DNA from: Xiphias gladius
Lineage: Eukaryota; Chordata; Actinopteri; Istiophoriformes; Xiphiidae
Reading direction: 5' to 3'
Length of the DNA: 64,000 nucleotides
Assembly (NCBI RefSeq): GCF_016859285.1
Contig: NC_053417.1
Coordinates: 15,190,706-15,254,705, forward strand
Under the pieces are notes generated by a model that was not told the origin of the DNA, searched no databases, and saw only the letters and a program-made list of their open reading frames with translations. Below, piece by piece: positions 28,575 through 43,000 of this stretch (position 1 is its first letter; every line of letters starts with the position of its first letter). The translations under genes were made by a program, and so were the position numbers.

Positions 28575-29561
28575 ATGCCAACCGCGGATGCAGAGCCGGG
28601 CATCATGAGCAGAGGCACGGCGGCTGCAGCCCCGGCCTTACCGAACCAGCCCCCCGGTGAACGCGCAGTCGGTGTGCTGTGGTCGTTTGTAAAATGCCTG
28701 GGTGCGCTTCTGCCGGTGTACCTGGCCGGATACTATGGCTGCAGCATCAGCCTTGTCGTGTTCGGTCTGATGATCTATATGGGATGGAAACACAGCCGAC
28801 TGGAGAAAGTGAACAGGTTCAAGTCTGCCATGTACCTTATGGAGAACGAGAGGGAATTCACTACTGCAAAGGTTTTCAGAGCCACAAAGGATATGCCTCC
28901 CTGGGTAAGGACCTGTATTCACACTTTTAGTTTGCTCACCGCCCGCCAGGCTCATTTTCTGCAGTTTGTATCACCTGACACATCTGCCGCATCTGTCAAG
29001 TTGTACTTGAGCTCCATCTCAGCTACTCTGCGGTGATATCCTCTTAAATGCATATTGCTCAATAGTAGGCACTTATTAGGCTATTTGCTCAGACGCTCTC
29101 AAGTCAACACACACACATAAAAAGACAGGCAGACAATTGCTTGATTGCAACGCTCAAATGAATATGTGCATGAAGGTCCCTTTTCCTCACTGTATTTTCC
29201 TCCTGTCCCAGACCAGCCCCATATTTAGACATTTTTCTTGTGCAGTGCCTGGGGAATAGTCTGAGCTGCTGCCACACAGAGGAATGTGAATTAACTTGAT
29301 TAACATACATAGCGGAAATGTGGGGGAAAATGACGCTGATGTTGAGGAGACTTTACCCTAAGTAGACGGCAAAAAGCACGTCTATAGGCTACCGAAATGA
29401 TAATTTATCTAACAGTAGTAGAGATGATCTCTGTGTGTGTTTCCTCTTCCTATTTCACTACACTGCTTTGCCTGTATCCAAAAACCTGATGACTCATAAA
29501 CATCCTTCAGAGAAGAGCAGAGGCATTGGCCGGGACCACCATATCTGGAATGAGAGAGAGT

Positions 29562-29600
<39 letters not shown>

Positions 29601-32600
29601 GGGCAGATAGGCATAATCTGAGATGTCAAGTCTCTGTGGTTTGGAGGAAAAGCTGATTTGCAGTCAGCCAGTTGGAAGCCTGGGGAAATTGTTTAATCAA
29701 GTAGGAGAATTACCTTGGAATTAAACAAATAATGCAAAACTAATAATATATGATCTGAAACAAAAGTAGAACTTTACTGAAGTATCTATTACTGTGTACT
29801 CCATGTGCCCAGAAAAACATTAGACCTACTAAAAGAATCATCTCAAGTATTTAAATACTCTTCTCATAGTTCAATGTGATTTTACACTACCCTGTCATAT
29901 TTGAATTCGTGCCTGACCAATATGACTTTTCCACAGGTCAACTTTCCAGACGTGGAAAAAGTGGAGTGGGTCAATAAGGTATGTCTTTTCCTACATTTCC
30001 AGCTGTAAATTTTTACATTAACTTATCATTATCAAAAAAAAAAACCCCCCAAAAAAACAGTTTCAACATGCAGCACCTTCTACGATAAAGGACTGCTCTG
30101 CCTCATTTAGGTGAATTTTAGCAAAGCAAAGGAAACGACAAATGATTTCAAAATAAGGCGTTCACTTGAGTAACGCCAGCAGTAGCTTCAATGCCTCACA
30201 TTTAATATTAAGAGAAAGAACACTTGCGTGGACTTTAAATGACCCGCCTCCTGTTGCAGCCTCTCCTTCAGAGCAAATAATCTACTGGTGTAATTAAGAG
30301 GCGGGGAGAGTGGCTCAGATCACATTGCAGTCTCTGTGTGTCTGTCAGTACAGTCCTCGCATCAGCACGGGGGAAGCTGTGGATGTGAATACTAATAATA
30401 CAAAGCGCCCTTCTGCAGGGAAAAATGCAATGAACCAGCGACAGAAGCCCAGATTGTGGGATGGCAATTTGCTGGCCTCATCTTTCACCAGCCCATGTCT
30501 CTCCTCCAGGCTCCCTGACATGTGATCCAGCTGCTCACACTTAACCTTCTCACTTGTAGCCGAAGACAAACATACATCAGCCTCGAAAATGTTCTCACCG
30601 TGTATTATATTTGAAAACTTGAAGAAATTAGTACCTGCAGAGATAAAGAGCTGATAATGTCTGTGAGCAATGAATGCGAAAAAAGGCGGTGAGGAACTGC
30701 ACTTTTATAGAATGCATCATTCCTAACTGCATGTCCATAACTGTGTCATAAATAATGTATAGGACAGTTACCTGCCTGTAGCTGCAACTTGTTAGCCCCA
30801 CCAAGTCTCATGACTGGTGGAGGTGGAGGTCAGAGGATTGGTGAACAGTTGCGGACAGGACTTGATGCCTCACTCTTAAACCTCACACTGAAATGCTGAA
30901 GATAACACAAGTGTGAGGATGTGTGGAGTGATAACACTGACACACTGACAAACTTATCGCTCCAATGCTTTATTTTACAGATCCACAATTTCTGAATAAT
31001 TTCTTTAAAAAAAATCATAGTTTCCTGGAAGGTGCTATGCAATGTGGTACTATGTGGAAAAATGTGAATTTTCTTGAAAAATTTTCCATTTAAACCGAAG
31101 TAATTATTATTAATGTATTATTAGAAACTTCATTCTCCAAGTATGTTGAATTATATTCTTTCTTTTAGACAAATTACATATGTTTGCATGTTCAGCTGAC
31201 CTGCTGTGCACTGAAGGACTCTCTAGGTTTCAGAAGCAATTAATTGCAATTGATTAATTTGAAGTGTCTTTATTTTCCATATAATTAGTGCCAAGGGATA
31301 TTGTTCTTTCTAGGACATTTCCCAGGCAATTATGGAGCCATGAATTAAAGCATTGCTGATCAATTTCTCTTATTAATTGTACTTCAGAATGATATTCCCC
31401 AAAATGATTATTAAATGCAAGGCGCATGATCAATTTATTAAATAACCATCCTTGCCGAATTATTGTTGGTTGAGCTATTTCAATTCACTTTCGATTCCAT
31501 CCTTTGTCAGACAGGTTTCTGAAAAACCTTCTATGAACAGCCTTTCAACCACAAGGCAAACAGTCTGTGGTCATGGCTTTGTGAAGCATGAGCTTGTCTG
31601 TATGAGTTAAGGGTTTTTCGTTATTTGGTGTCATGTTCTGGTAAATATTTTTCTATTCACAGGAAACTCTTTGCTGTGACTAAGCTTTTGTACAAGTTAT
31701 AATTCATTGTTACTCACAGAATTGTATTACTATGGATTAAAACATGATTTACATTTGATTACATTAACTATTTTATGACTATCCTATGTACCCTCTATGT
31801 AATCAACCACTGGGTTGTGGATTTACAGTTTCTGAAAACATTCAAGAAAAATAATGAATTGCCATATGGTCTGTCATATAGATCCTGCAGCAGGCTTGGC
31901 CCTTTTTAGGCCAGTATCTGGAGAAGTTGCTGGTGGAAACCATTGCTCCTGCAATCCGTGCCTCCTGCATTCACCTGCAGACGCTCAGCTTCACCAAGGT
32001 CAACTTAGGAGACAAGGTATCGGAATGGTCTGTCATAAAAGCAACAATTTATCCTGTAAATGTGCCATGACTAAGTCAATAAAGTGAAGCCCGGGGTATT
32101 GATGTGGGTAATATGTAAGTCTGGTAATGCAGGACTAGTCTCACCACCCTCTTCATTACAAGCGTAAAGATGATGATTTCATTACAGCGAATGATAATCT
32201 TCATGTGAATCTTTGCTAATGTGATTTCATAAAGTCTCAACCAGTCTCGTTTGACTTGTTTAATAGCAGCTGCTTTGTTCACAGGCTGTGAAGGTGGTTG
32301 GTGTAAAGGCTCACACAGAGCAAGACAAGAGACAAGTTATGTTGGATTTGTACCTGAGGTATAATGCATCACAACTATTATTTCTTCATTTGATAGTGTT
32401 GTTTGTGTATTATGAGTTATCGTCCTTCACTAGGGTTTGTACTGTCACAGCAGATCACTGTTACTTAGCACAAGAAAGAAAATAGCTTTATCCTAACTCA
32501 TATCAACTGCTTCATCTGGTTGAACATGAACCTCTAGATGTGCCACTCCTCTTCTGTTGCAGCTATGCCGGTGATGTTGAAGTCAATGTTGAAATCAAAA

Positions 32601-34543
32601 AGTACTTCTGCAAAGCTGGAGTGAAAGGAATTCAGGTACAAGAATAATGATTAAGGCATTCCTACATTATTGTTTGTAGTTAAGTGGTTTGAAAACATAT
32701 TCATGCAAAATTTTCTCTTTGTAGCTTCACGGGAAGCTGCGTGTGATCCTTGAGCCTTTGATTGGAGATGTGCCACTGGTTGGAGCCATCACAATGTTCT
32801 TCATCCGCAGGCCTGTGAGTGTTTTTCACTGCATTGTTATCTAAAGGCCTACACTTATTTATGTGCCATTACTTGCATCTGTATCATATGTTTCATATGT
32901 ATAGAAACTGGACATCAACTGGACTGGGCTGACCAACTTGCTGGATATCCCCGGGCTGAAGTGAGTTGATGTGATAGAGCTCTGTGTAGATCTCTTAAAG
33001 GGTACAGCCGCAATAATCTGTTGTGTCTGTCTTAGGTTTGTTTTTTGTTTTTTTTTTAAATTGTTTTTTAATGAGGAGCACCCATTTCAGTTGTAGTGCT
33101 GTTTTGGCATGCAGAAAAGTTTGGTGGCTGCACTTTCTGGAACTGATGCAACTGATATTACAGAGAATTTATTATTTATTTAGCAACTAGAATCACAGGG
33201 GCTTTTCCTGGATTTAAAGTGAGTTGCAAGACAAACTATATTTGCTTATATGTCTGTCTTTTCAGTGACAGATCTGTGTGGTCACATCCTTAAAGGATAT
33301 GGGTGGCAATATCCTTTATTTTTGTTCATGTCAACAAATCCCATGAAAAGCCAAAAACCAACAATGACTTGATCCTACTCATAAGTATTGCCTGTGGAGC
33401 CAAAGCCTGATATAGCTTTTTCCGATGTGCCATAGACCTTCATTGTTGTCCAGATGCTATAAAATAACTGACATGTTACTTCATTACCATGAACATGGAC
33501 ACTGTAGTTTATTTTAATTAATCCCCCATGGATAGGGCACAAAATATGTATTAGTCCACAATAGTCCCCAACGAATGCACTATTTTCTCTAATTAGTGTA
33601 ACATTTACTAAACACCACATTTCCCAACTGGTTTAGAAAATAACTTGGTCTTTTAAAATTAAAGTATATATATTTTTGACATATTTTTTTACTTCTTTGG
33701 TAGGAACAAAGTTGCTTGGGGCTGAGTACCATACACAGGCTAGGGAGGTCAGAAAGTATTGAGCGAAAGGCTAGCACATTGTTGGTTTTGTTCTTTTCAT
33801 TTGATTTTATTGACCATCAGAAAAATATTGAACAATGCCAAACTTATCCTTTAAGTTGTTATAACTTCATGCTTTGCTGGTGTTACTGTATTCAACAAGT
33901 AACACTATGACTCCATACATTTATATTCAGGTAGTTTTTAAGGCCCATTATATAAGATTAGAACGTGGCTAATGTAGAATCAGCTATGGTACAACTAAAT
34001 AGAATATGAAAATAAACTAATGATCTGACAAATCTTTAACATTCATATTCAGGGTAGTTGTATGGTGGCTGATTTTACATTGTTTTCATTTTACATTGTA
34101 TTTATATAATGTGCTTAAAGCACTGTCAGAGGTAGAAGTTTGTTGCTGACACATCAGTCCCCTCTGGCAATACTTGCAATGACAGTTTGTTATTATTTTT
34201 AATTGTATTTTTCCTTTAAATGACATTAGCCAACATGATTTCACAGAAAACTGTCCTGATCTTTAGCAGGTGGGTGCTTCCTGTTGGTTCTATTACTGTG
34301 AACCTGGATATCATGTTATTTATGCATGTTCACATGGTCAGCAGTAGTTTATAGCTTTTGTTCGTTTGTCTGTTTGTCCCTCCCCTGTGTGTCCCCAACA
34401 TCATCCTTGCATTCATTTGCAGTGCCATATCGGACACTCTGATAATGGATGCAATAGCCTCCTACCTGGTTCTCCCCAATCGTCTCACTGTTCCCCTGGT
34501 GGCCAACCTGCAGGTTGCGCAGCTCCGCTCCCCCCTCCCAAGG
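28575..34543 (+). other. esyt1: esyt1 exons for membrane hairpin and SMP domain
   Basis: Residues about 31-70 are hydrophobic with a central break (LGALLPVYLAGYYG, ISLVVFGLMIYMGW), the ER hairpin anchor. Residues about 111-300 form the SMP domain: VNFPDVEKVEWVNKILQQAW, FCKAGVKGIQLHGKLRVILE, LDINWTGLTNLLDIPGL and IMDAIASYLVLPNRLTVPLV, each close to human ESYT1. Introns 1 and 2 (28905-29936, 29979-31881) contain a (TG)n tract at about 29566-29598 and no recognisable exon. Confidence 0.92.
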
Positions 34544-37500
34544 GTAACTGTCTCAATAATGAATGGCCTGGAGAAACATGGACCCACACAATCTGAAGCA
34601 GTTCTGTCTGAGCATATTAGCTGCAAGCAAGCACGTAGCCTGAAAGTCATACAGCAAATTCACATTTGAACGAAAAACCATGTTTTGTGAAGATACTAGT
34701 CGACTAACATTTGGATTTTCTCTGTGCATGCATGTGTTTTCCTGCATGGGTATGCACATGCTAGGGAGTTGTACGTATCCATCTGCTGGAGGCTGAGGAA
34801 CTGACTTCTAAGGATACTGTCATCAAAGGCTTAATTGATGGGAAATCGGACCCATATGCTGTTCTGCGTGTAGGAACCCAGGTCTTTTCCTCTCATCACG
34901 TAGACAGCAACCTGAACCCACAGTGGAGGGAGATGTTTGAGGTGAGGGGGGCTGGGAGGGAAGAATAAATAGCCGAAACTGAAGAAAAAAGAAACAAGGT
35001 ATATGGCTTTGCTGTGAGTGCTTTAGTGCTGTACTTCCCACCAGTTTGTGTGCTAAAAGTTATAGCTTGGTGTTGGTGTCCTTGGATTGGACTAAGTCTT
35101 TGGTAGTAAATAAATCACTGGCACGTCAATAATAAACAGTTTTGTAGAGATCTGATCTACTTCTCTGGAAACAGGAAGCTTCTGTTTCTGAGATAAGCAG
35201 GTCTTGCAAAAACTGCTCTCTCAGCGACACATTTGTCTTCTCTTATGGTTTCTGAAATTTGAGCCAAAGACTTAATAGATATAAAATTATTAGATAAACT
35301 GAGCAAAAAAGTAAAAAGTTTTTGCCTAAGTGATTCTGTTTGCATGCATTGTGTTGTATGTGGCTGTATCTATATTTGTATATTTTTGTTTTGTGTATTA
35401 CGTATTTGTCCATTTATGTGTGTGTGTTTGTGTGTATGTGTGTCAGGTGATTGTCCATGAAGTACCTGGTCAGGAGTTGGAAGTGGAAATATTTGACAAA
35501 GACCCAGACCAGGATGACTTCCTGGGGAGGTAGCTTATTCATTCTCACTCATTTAGTCTGTCTCTATGTGCTTTTCATGCCATTTCCATCTCTGCTCTTG
35601 ATACATTGGGACAGTATTCTGTTCAAATTTGAACACCATGATCCCTTTGATTCTTGCCTTCATTGATTGTCTCCCTACCTCTCTCTATCTCTCTCTCTTT
35701 CAGGGTCAAGCTGGATCTTGATATTGTAAAGAAGGCCAGAGTTGTGGATGATGTAAGTCGTAATGCTTATGTTTAACCAAAATCCAGTATTTGACCATTA
35801 AATTTGGTTTTTCTCTCTCAGATCAAATAATAAACAGCAAAAATGAGAACACAGTTATTATATTGTTTAGCCAAGGAAAATATCTGAGTAAGACTGCAGT
35901 AATCCTGTTAGCATGTGACACTACAGATCGCATGTGCCTCCTCGTGATCTGCTCTGATCTCTGATTCCACTGTCAATACTGGCATCCAGACTAGGCTCAA
36001 GGAAATCAGACAGATGAGAAAAATATGTGTTTTAATGAGCCGCCTGTTCTCGTAAACAGTGGTTCAATCTGAGAGATGTCCCGTCTGGCAGTGTTCACCT
36101 CCGGCTGGAGTGGCTCTCTCTACTGTCCTCTGGTGACAGACTGAGTGAGGTGAGTCTACAGCTAACTAACCTAAGGGTTCTGAATAGATCTTCTTTGGGT
36201 AGTGGTTTGGACAAATTAATGCACTGAATTATCAGAGCATTATTTTTTTAACATTGTAATTCCCATGCTACTTATTTATTTATTGATGGAATTTTTGCCT
36301 TTATTTGACAGTATGATAGTATAGAGAGACAGGAAATACAGGAAAAGAGGGTGATAACAAGCAACCAAGGTTCTTGGCTGGAATGAAAGCAGAAAAATTT
36401 TGGTTACATGATACATTTCTTAAACCACTGTGCCCTGATTTACAAAATCACAAAAATAAAAAGTTTAATTCATATTTTTCCCATATATTGAGGTTGCTTA
36501 TTTAACCTTTATTTAACCAGAAAAGCCTAATTAAGATTAAAAATCACTTTTTCATGAGTGTCCTAACCAAGATATACAGCAATAAAAATGAGGACCAGAC
36601 TTAAAACATAAAACGCATAACAAAATCTGTCACAAAGTCAGAATAAAACATATATAATAATAATCTATAATCATAAATAAAATTGCCATTAAGAATCATA
36701 TGAAAGATTACTTGCCAAAAACAATCTAAAGTGACCACTTCGGGTCTGTGTGTAAGGTATTAGCAATTATATGCATGTACTGTTTGATGTATTGCTTTAT
36801 GTTTAAGATATAGTATGTGTAAGCCTGTGTATTCTATGTTTCACCTGACTGCAAGACAAAGTTCATCTTGGGAACAAAGTTAAATTGAAGTTAAAGACAA
36901 CCTCAGAGCAATCTAAAAGAAAATCATATCAATTAATCAAACACTCAATCAAGTAAATGACACCAATGTAAAAGTGTAAAACAATAAATCATTAACACAA
37001 TGTTAAGCTACTTGTAATCAAAATAGTAAAATTGTTAGTGGCTACTGTTTGGGCTCTGGGCTTTTTCATTCTCCACATGTTCTTTACCTCCATCTGTTGT
37101 TCTTCTACCAGGTGATCCAGAAGAACCAGAACCTGACCAGTAAGACATCTGATCCTCCATCTGCCGCCATCTTAGCCTTCTATCTTGACCAAGCATACGA
37201 ACTGCCTGTAAGATTATAACTATTTAAGATGCTGTCATGTGGTGTGCCTTAAATTTTCATTTGTTACCCACATGATGTATTGAATTTGCTGCAGATGAGA
37301 AAAGGCAATAAGGACCCAAGCCCAATGGTGCAGATTTCCATTCAGGATACAACTAAAGAGAGCAAGGTAATAATAAATCTTTGTTTGTTAGTAACTTAAA
37401 CCAAACTGAACATAATGAATGTTTTTCCCTTTCTTCTGCAGACTTGTTACGGGACCAACAGCCCTGTGTGGGAGGATGCTTTTACCTTCTTCATTCAGGA

Positions 37501-39974
37501 TCCTCACAAACAAGACATTGACATTCAAGTAATTAGTCATTAGATGAGTCATGATTAAATGCACCAATTAAGGTTGGTGTAAATATTTTACATACATTTG
37601 CGTCCATGATGTCAGGGTGATTAGTATAGTAAATACCCTATGGATTTTACCTATGGTTGTAATCAATTTTTCCTCTTATTCTCTGTTTATTTCTCATCAA
37701 ATTACACTCTCCTCTTTTTACCCTATTTATGGCTCTTTTGCCTTCATGATTTTTGCCTTTCCTGCTGGTTTTTGTTTCACATCCATGTCTTCTGTTCCTG
37801 TTTTTTTCAATCAGGTCAAAGATGATGACCGTGCTCTGTCCTTGGGCAGTTTGACCATTCCTCTGACTCGTATTCTAGCGACCCCTGAACTCACAATGGA
37901 CCAATGGTTCCAGCTGGAGAAGTCTGGTTCAGCCAGCCGCATCTATCTCAAAATTGTGCTTCGGGTTGGTATTTCACAGAACGACTTAGACATATGTGTT
38001 GGGCAGTTTAGTAAATGAGTAAGATGTGGATTCTAGCCCCGTATTTAGAAATAACCCAGCCGAAGTGTCTGTGTGGAGGACTTTGAAATCCTACCAGCAC
38101 CCGAAGGGCTGCTCGACCTTGGGACACTATGTTAGCCCATGCTTAAGTGTCACACTGACGACAACCCCATTAAAGCAGAGATATCTGATTTTAAAATGAC
38201 CTTTCGTGTGTCTGTCATCCACGGGCATCAAATCCTTGCAAACATAACGCAAAGAGATGACAGAATATATGGTTGTAGTTTAGCACATGTACACACGAAT
38301 GTGTATCACTACACTTAAGATAATAATCTTCACTACATGTATTTCTAACCCTTAAATACTCCCATTTACATGCTGGAGCGTAACCCTAACACTAAAATTG
38401 AATCTTAAAGTTGACCATCCACATGTCTTCTTTCTGCCTCGTCTTTCTGTTCTTGTGAGACCATGTGGTCTTCGTAAGTAGGAAAAAGTACTCACGCACA
38501 AACCTTTATTTTCTCTTCTCTGTTTCTCTTCTCTGTTAAGCGAAGAAGGTTATTCTTAGAACCAGAAATGAAAGTGTTAATTTCCAATTTCCTGCTCAAT
38601 ATCTAACATAACCTCTTATTTGCCTCCTACTAGGTTTTGTGGCTAAGTGATTATGCCACTCCTCAAACTCCATCTCCTCGGCCTTCATCGTTTGGATCGG
38701 GGATGGGTCAGGGGGGAATCACATCAGATCTGAGCCCTATGGGGCCCGACGGGTTAGCTAAGCTTCAACCAGCACGACCACAACAAACCACACCCGACCC
38801 AGAGTTTGCAACTGAGGTAAAAAATAGTTGCCTAGAGTCAAACAGTGGCAGAGACCACTCATTCTCTCAAACCTGGACTATTATAACATTCCACATCCTT
38901 GTTCTGCCCACAGGGAGTGCTGCGTATTCACCTGGTAGAAGCCCAAAACCTGATAGCCAAGGACAACTTCATGGGGGGCATGGTAAAGGGGAAGAGTGAC
39001 CCCTACGTCAAGATCCGTGTGGCTGGTATGACCTTTCGCAGCCACACCATCAAAGAGAACCTCAATCCCATCTGGAATGAGCTCTATGAGGTATTACCTT
39101 TAATGTTCAAGTAGTTTTCTCTTGTACTCATCTGATGAAATTATTAGGTCTTACATTACATTTAATATATTTTTCTGCGATTTAGGTGATCTTGACCCAG
39201 CTTCCTGGTCAGGAGATCCAGTTTGAGTTGTTTGACAAGGACATCGATCAAGATGACTTCCTGGGAAGGTGCGTCGTGGCATTACAAATAAAACTTTCAC
39301 AGCTGTGGGCTACAGATCATATGTAACTAAAGGAAAATGTGTCAATGAAAAGGAGGAAAGTATTTATTTAGTCCTGTCTTTACAGGTTCAAGCTTAACCT
39401 ACGAGATATCATCAGCTCACAACTCATCGATACGGTGTGTGACACCTAGTTGAAATGATTTCAGCATATAATTTTACAAATAATATTTAAATTTATAATT
39501 TCCGTGCCAATCTTGTTACAGTGGTACACTCTAAATGATGTGAAGTCAGGCCGAGTTCACCTGGTGCTGGAGTGGCTGCCCAGAGTCTCTGACCTACCCA
39601 GACTGGAGCAGGTCAGATATTTTGTTGTTTATTCTCTTTTTATTTACGTATACCAAGGCGATAGGAAAATGATGTAGCAATTGTAATAAAACTTAGAAGC
39701 CTTGGCTGTCCATATCTTTTTTAAAACAGTCATAATATCATAAATTATGTTAAATCTAGTTTAAGTCGCTTTCTTGTAATGGCCTTTCTATCTGCAGCGC
39801 TTAACATTCCAAAATAATATGGAAGCCCATATTAAAAAATGAAGAGAAGTTAGTCATGATTTAAAAAAAAAAATCATGGTAAATCAAAATTACGAGATAA
39901 AAAGTTGATTTATATCTCATAATTTTCATTTTGTAAATTGACATAAATCAAAATTTTGAGTTTTTATTGTGTGT

Positions 39975-40013
<39 letters not shown>

Positions 40014-43000
40014 TTTGTGTGTGTGTATAAGTCTTTGTGAACCTCCTACCTGAAAGCACTTTAAGATGGTAAAGACCAGAATATGAGCTAATGATTTGCT
40101 TCAGATGAGCCATGCAGTGCGGTTGGAGGATTTGGTGTAATGAGTCTTTTGAACAAGAACAATGAAGAACCTGCAGATCTCACTCACTATGAATGATTAT
40201 AGTATTTTTTCAAGCCAAGTTAGTATGAGGCTTCAGCAGTCTGAGTTAAATCAAGTGAATGTCTTCCAAAGTTACAGTCTTTGTAGAATTAAATTTCCAC
40301 TTAGTGTTTCCTTGGACTGTGGTTCTTTTCTGAGCAGCAGTGGAAGGATACTTTCCTATGTAGGTTTATTTGTGGCTGGGACAATGGTAATAAGATACCC
40401 ATGTGATTGTCTATCGTCATGTTACCTTCAGCCGATCTTTAGAATGCATTTTTGCACAGAACGATTATTGTGGATTTTGCACTCCATCTTTTGAAGTAGA
40501 GTTGGGCTAGGAGGACTGCTTCATAGCGACAGGAGGAATGATAACAACAAGCTTGAAAATATCAAAACCTATCCTTTAAATGATGCCTCTTGGACTGTGA
40601 GAGCCCAGTACCCTTGTTTTCTTGCAGTGTTGTTTCGTTGCTATGACAGATAGAACAGTTTCTAATCAACAGGAAAGAACAACACTTTTGCAGCGATGAT
40701 TTTGAGAGTGTTTCTTGCATATAAGCTGTATGGTTTTATCTTTGCAGATGCTTTGTGTAGATTAGTTTACTTATGTTAATATCTCTGTTGGTAGTGTTGC
40801 AAAAGAACTTTCACCACAACTTTCTTATTGCACCATGGGTCTTACTTAAACTGTCCCCCCCTTCTTTTTCTCTCTCTGTGTGGCATAATTTCCCGCTTCC
40901 TACAGATCCTGCAATACCAGTCCCAGCAGTCGTACCAGAACAAGGTTGTGCCATCAGCAACTGTGCTATTTGTGTATGTGGAGCGTGCCCACGGCCTGCC
41001 GGTGAGCTCATATCTATGAGTCCTTGGGGATCTATTTGTTGTTTATTATATTGTGTTTGTCCATGCTTCAAAGAGTGGATAAGTACAATAGTTCCTTTTA
41101 GTGGCACTGTACTGCAGCTGTGGTTTGCCAATACAGCACACTACATATAAAATGTTCATTTATATCATAAGTCACTGGTAGTGTAATGTTTGTTAGTTTT
41201 AGTAGATGCTGTTGATGACAATTTTTTCATTGGATTATTCTTTGTATGACGTTTCAGTTGAAGAAGAGTGGAAACGAGCCAAAAGCCTCGGCTGAGATTA
41301 TCTTCAAAGGCGTTTCACACAAAACCAAGGTAGGAATATGACTTTCATAATGAGCTTGTGTATGCAAAAAAAAAAAACTGTTGTTTGACAAAAGTCATAA
41401 TGTTGGTTCTTTCCCAAGATTTGTGAGCGCTCCACGTCTCCTCGATGGGATGAAGCCTTTCATTTTTTGGTTCGTGACCCCAGAGATGAAATACTCACAG
41501 TCAAGGTGAGAATCATTAATAGCATCTGTATTTCAGACTTGATAAAAATCTGAAGCATGTTTCTGTATCTACAGTATATGTGTGTACTTTCATCTGGCTC
41601 TCCCAAGGCTGGGGCCAGGCCCTCAGGTCCTTGACACTGAAACATGTTTTTGTATCTGTTGTGTATGTGTGTTTTCATCTAGCTCTCCCACAGATGGGGC
41701 CAGGCCCTTGGGTCTTTGACACTTCCTCTAAGGGAGGTGCTGTCTGAGCCGGGCTTGGTGCTTGACGGCTGGCTTAGTCTGGATGGAGCTCTGCCAGAGA
41801 GCCAGATCCTACTGAGGGCCACACTGAAGGTACTGACAATTTGCTGCTTATTTTCTCTAAGCTGCAGTACGTGTGCATCTGAGTAATGTCCTGATTGTAA
41901 TTAATTCCGTACTGTATCACTTGTGTTTTTTTAGCTGAAAGGTATTTCCATGTATAGAAGCAATATTGCAATGGACTGAATACTCTACTTTACAGCGTAC
42001 TGTAATATAATCTACTCTTGGTCCGACATTAGATATGCAGTACTTCATACAGAATATTATATGGAAGACTGAAATCTAACAAATATCCCGCACAATGTCA
42101 ACACTCTCATGTCAGTAAATACGAAGTCAGTATCTGACATTGGATTTCCATTTGAAAAGCTCAGAGGGAAAGCTGCTTCATTTTTCACAACTAAGGTCTT
42201 GCACCACCGAAAGTTTAAAGAATTTACACATTATATACACTCATTTGGCAGTTTTATAAGGTACACCTAGCTAAAACTAATGCTGTCTTATACAGCAGTC
42301 CTGAAATAAATCCTTCCTTCGTGTAATATGGTTCAGTTTGTTGAAACTGTTTTAGAGAGGTGTTGATTCAATTTTATGGTCAGTTTGGAGGCTGCAGTTT
42401 GTTCTGCTGATGGACTGTATTTTGCATTATAAGTGTTTCTATTATTTTGACCACCCCATTTATATCAATGAAAGTTGGCTAAATAACAAATAACACCCCT
42501 CTGTATAGCCTAATATAATACAGTACAACAGCACCATAAACTACATCCCCCAAAATGATCATGAAGTTGAATCAACACCTCTCTCAAATAATTTTAATAA
42601 AAACTGAGCATTATATCCTTCACAAAGGGAGGATTTATTGCACAACTGTTGTACTACACTGCATGAGTTTTAAATAGGGGTACCTAATAAACTGTGTAGA
42701 GTGAAGAGTTACATCATTATGCAAATACAATTGCATATTTGGCAATGACTTCCATATCTTACAGATCTTGGACACTCAGCTGGCGTTGTGTCGTAGGGCT
42801 CCAGGGGGTGCAGGTAATGATGCCAGTCCAGATGAAGTCATCCCCAGATGGGTTCCATCCCATCTAGACATCAGACACAGAAGTGGATTCTCCATGTGAG
42901 TCACACATACTAGCATCAATGCCCCATTGTGTAGTCACTGCCTCTACTGTAAAGAGAGTTGTAATCAGGCTTTCCTTTGTAGGCTGTTTTTCTAGTATGT

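Larger units (their letters stand above)
38634..41829 (+). other. esyt1: esyt1 exons for linker, C2C and C2D
   Basis: The 183-base exon at 38634 encodes a Pro/Ser/Gly-rich linker (SDYATPQTPSPRPSSFGSG) ahead of C2C. C2C (residues about 637-769) has intact calcium-loop acidic residues: AKDNFMGGMVKGKSDPYV and FDKDIDQDDFLGR. C2D (about 770-903) lacks them. The exon lengths 177-83-49-90-96-72-87-147 mirror C2A-C2B. Confidence 0.9.

Noticed and set aside
34423-34669. Open frame continuing past the esyt1 exon end at 34543
   Set aside because: Homology to human ESYT1 stops exactly at the GTAACT donor (RSPLPR) and resumes at 34765; the extension is intron read-through.
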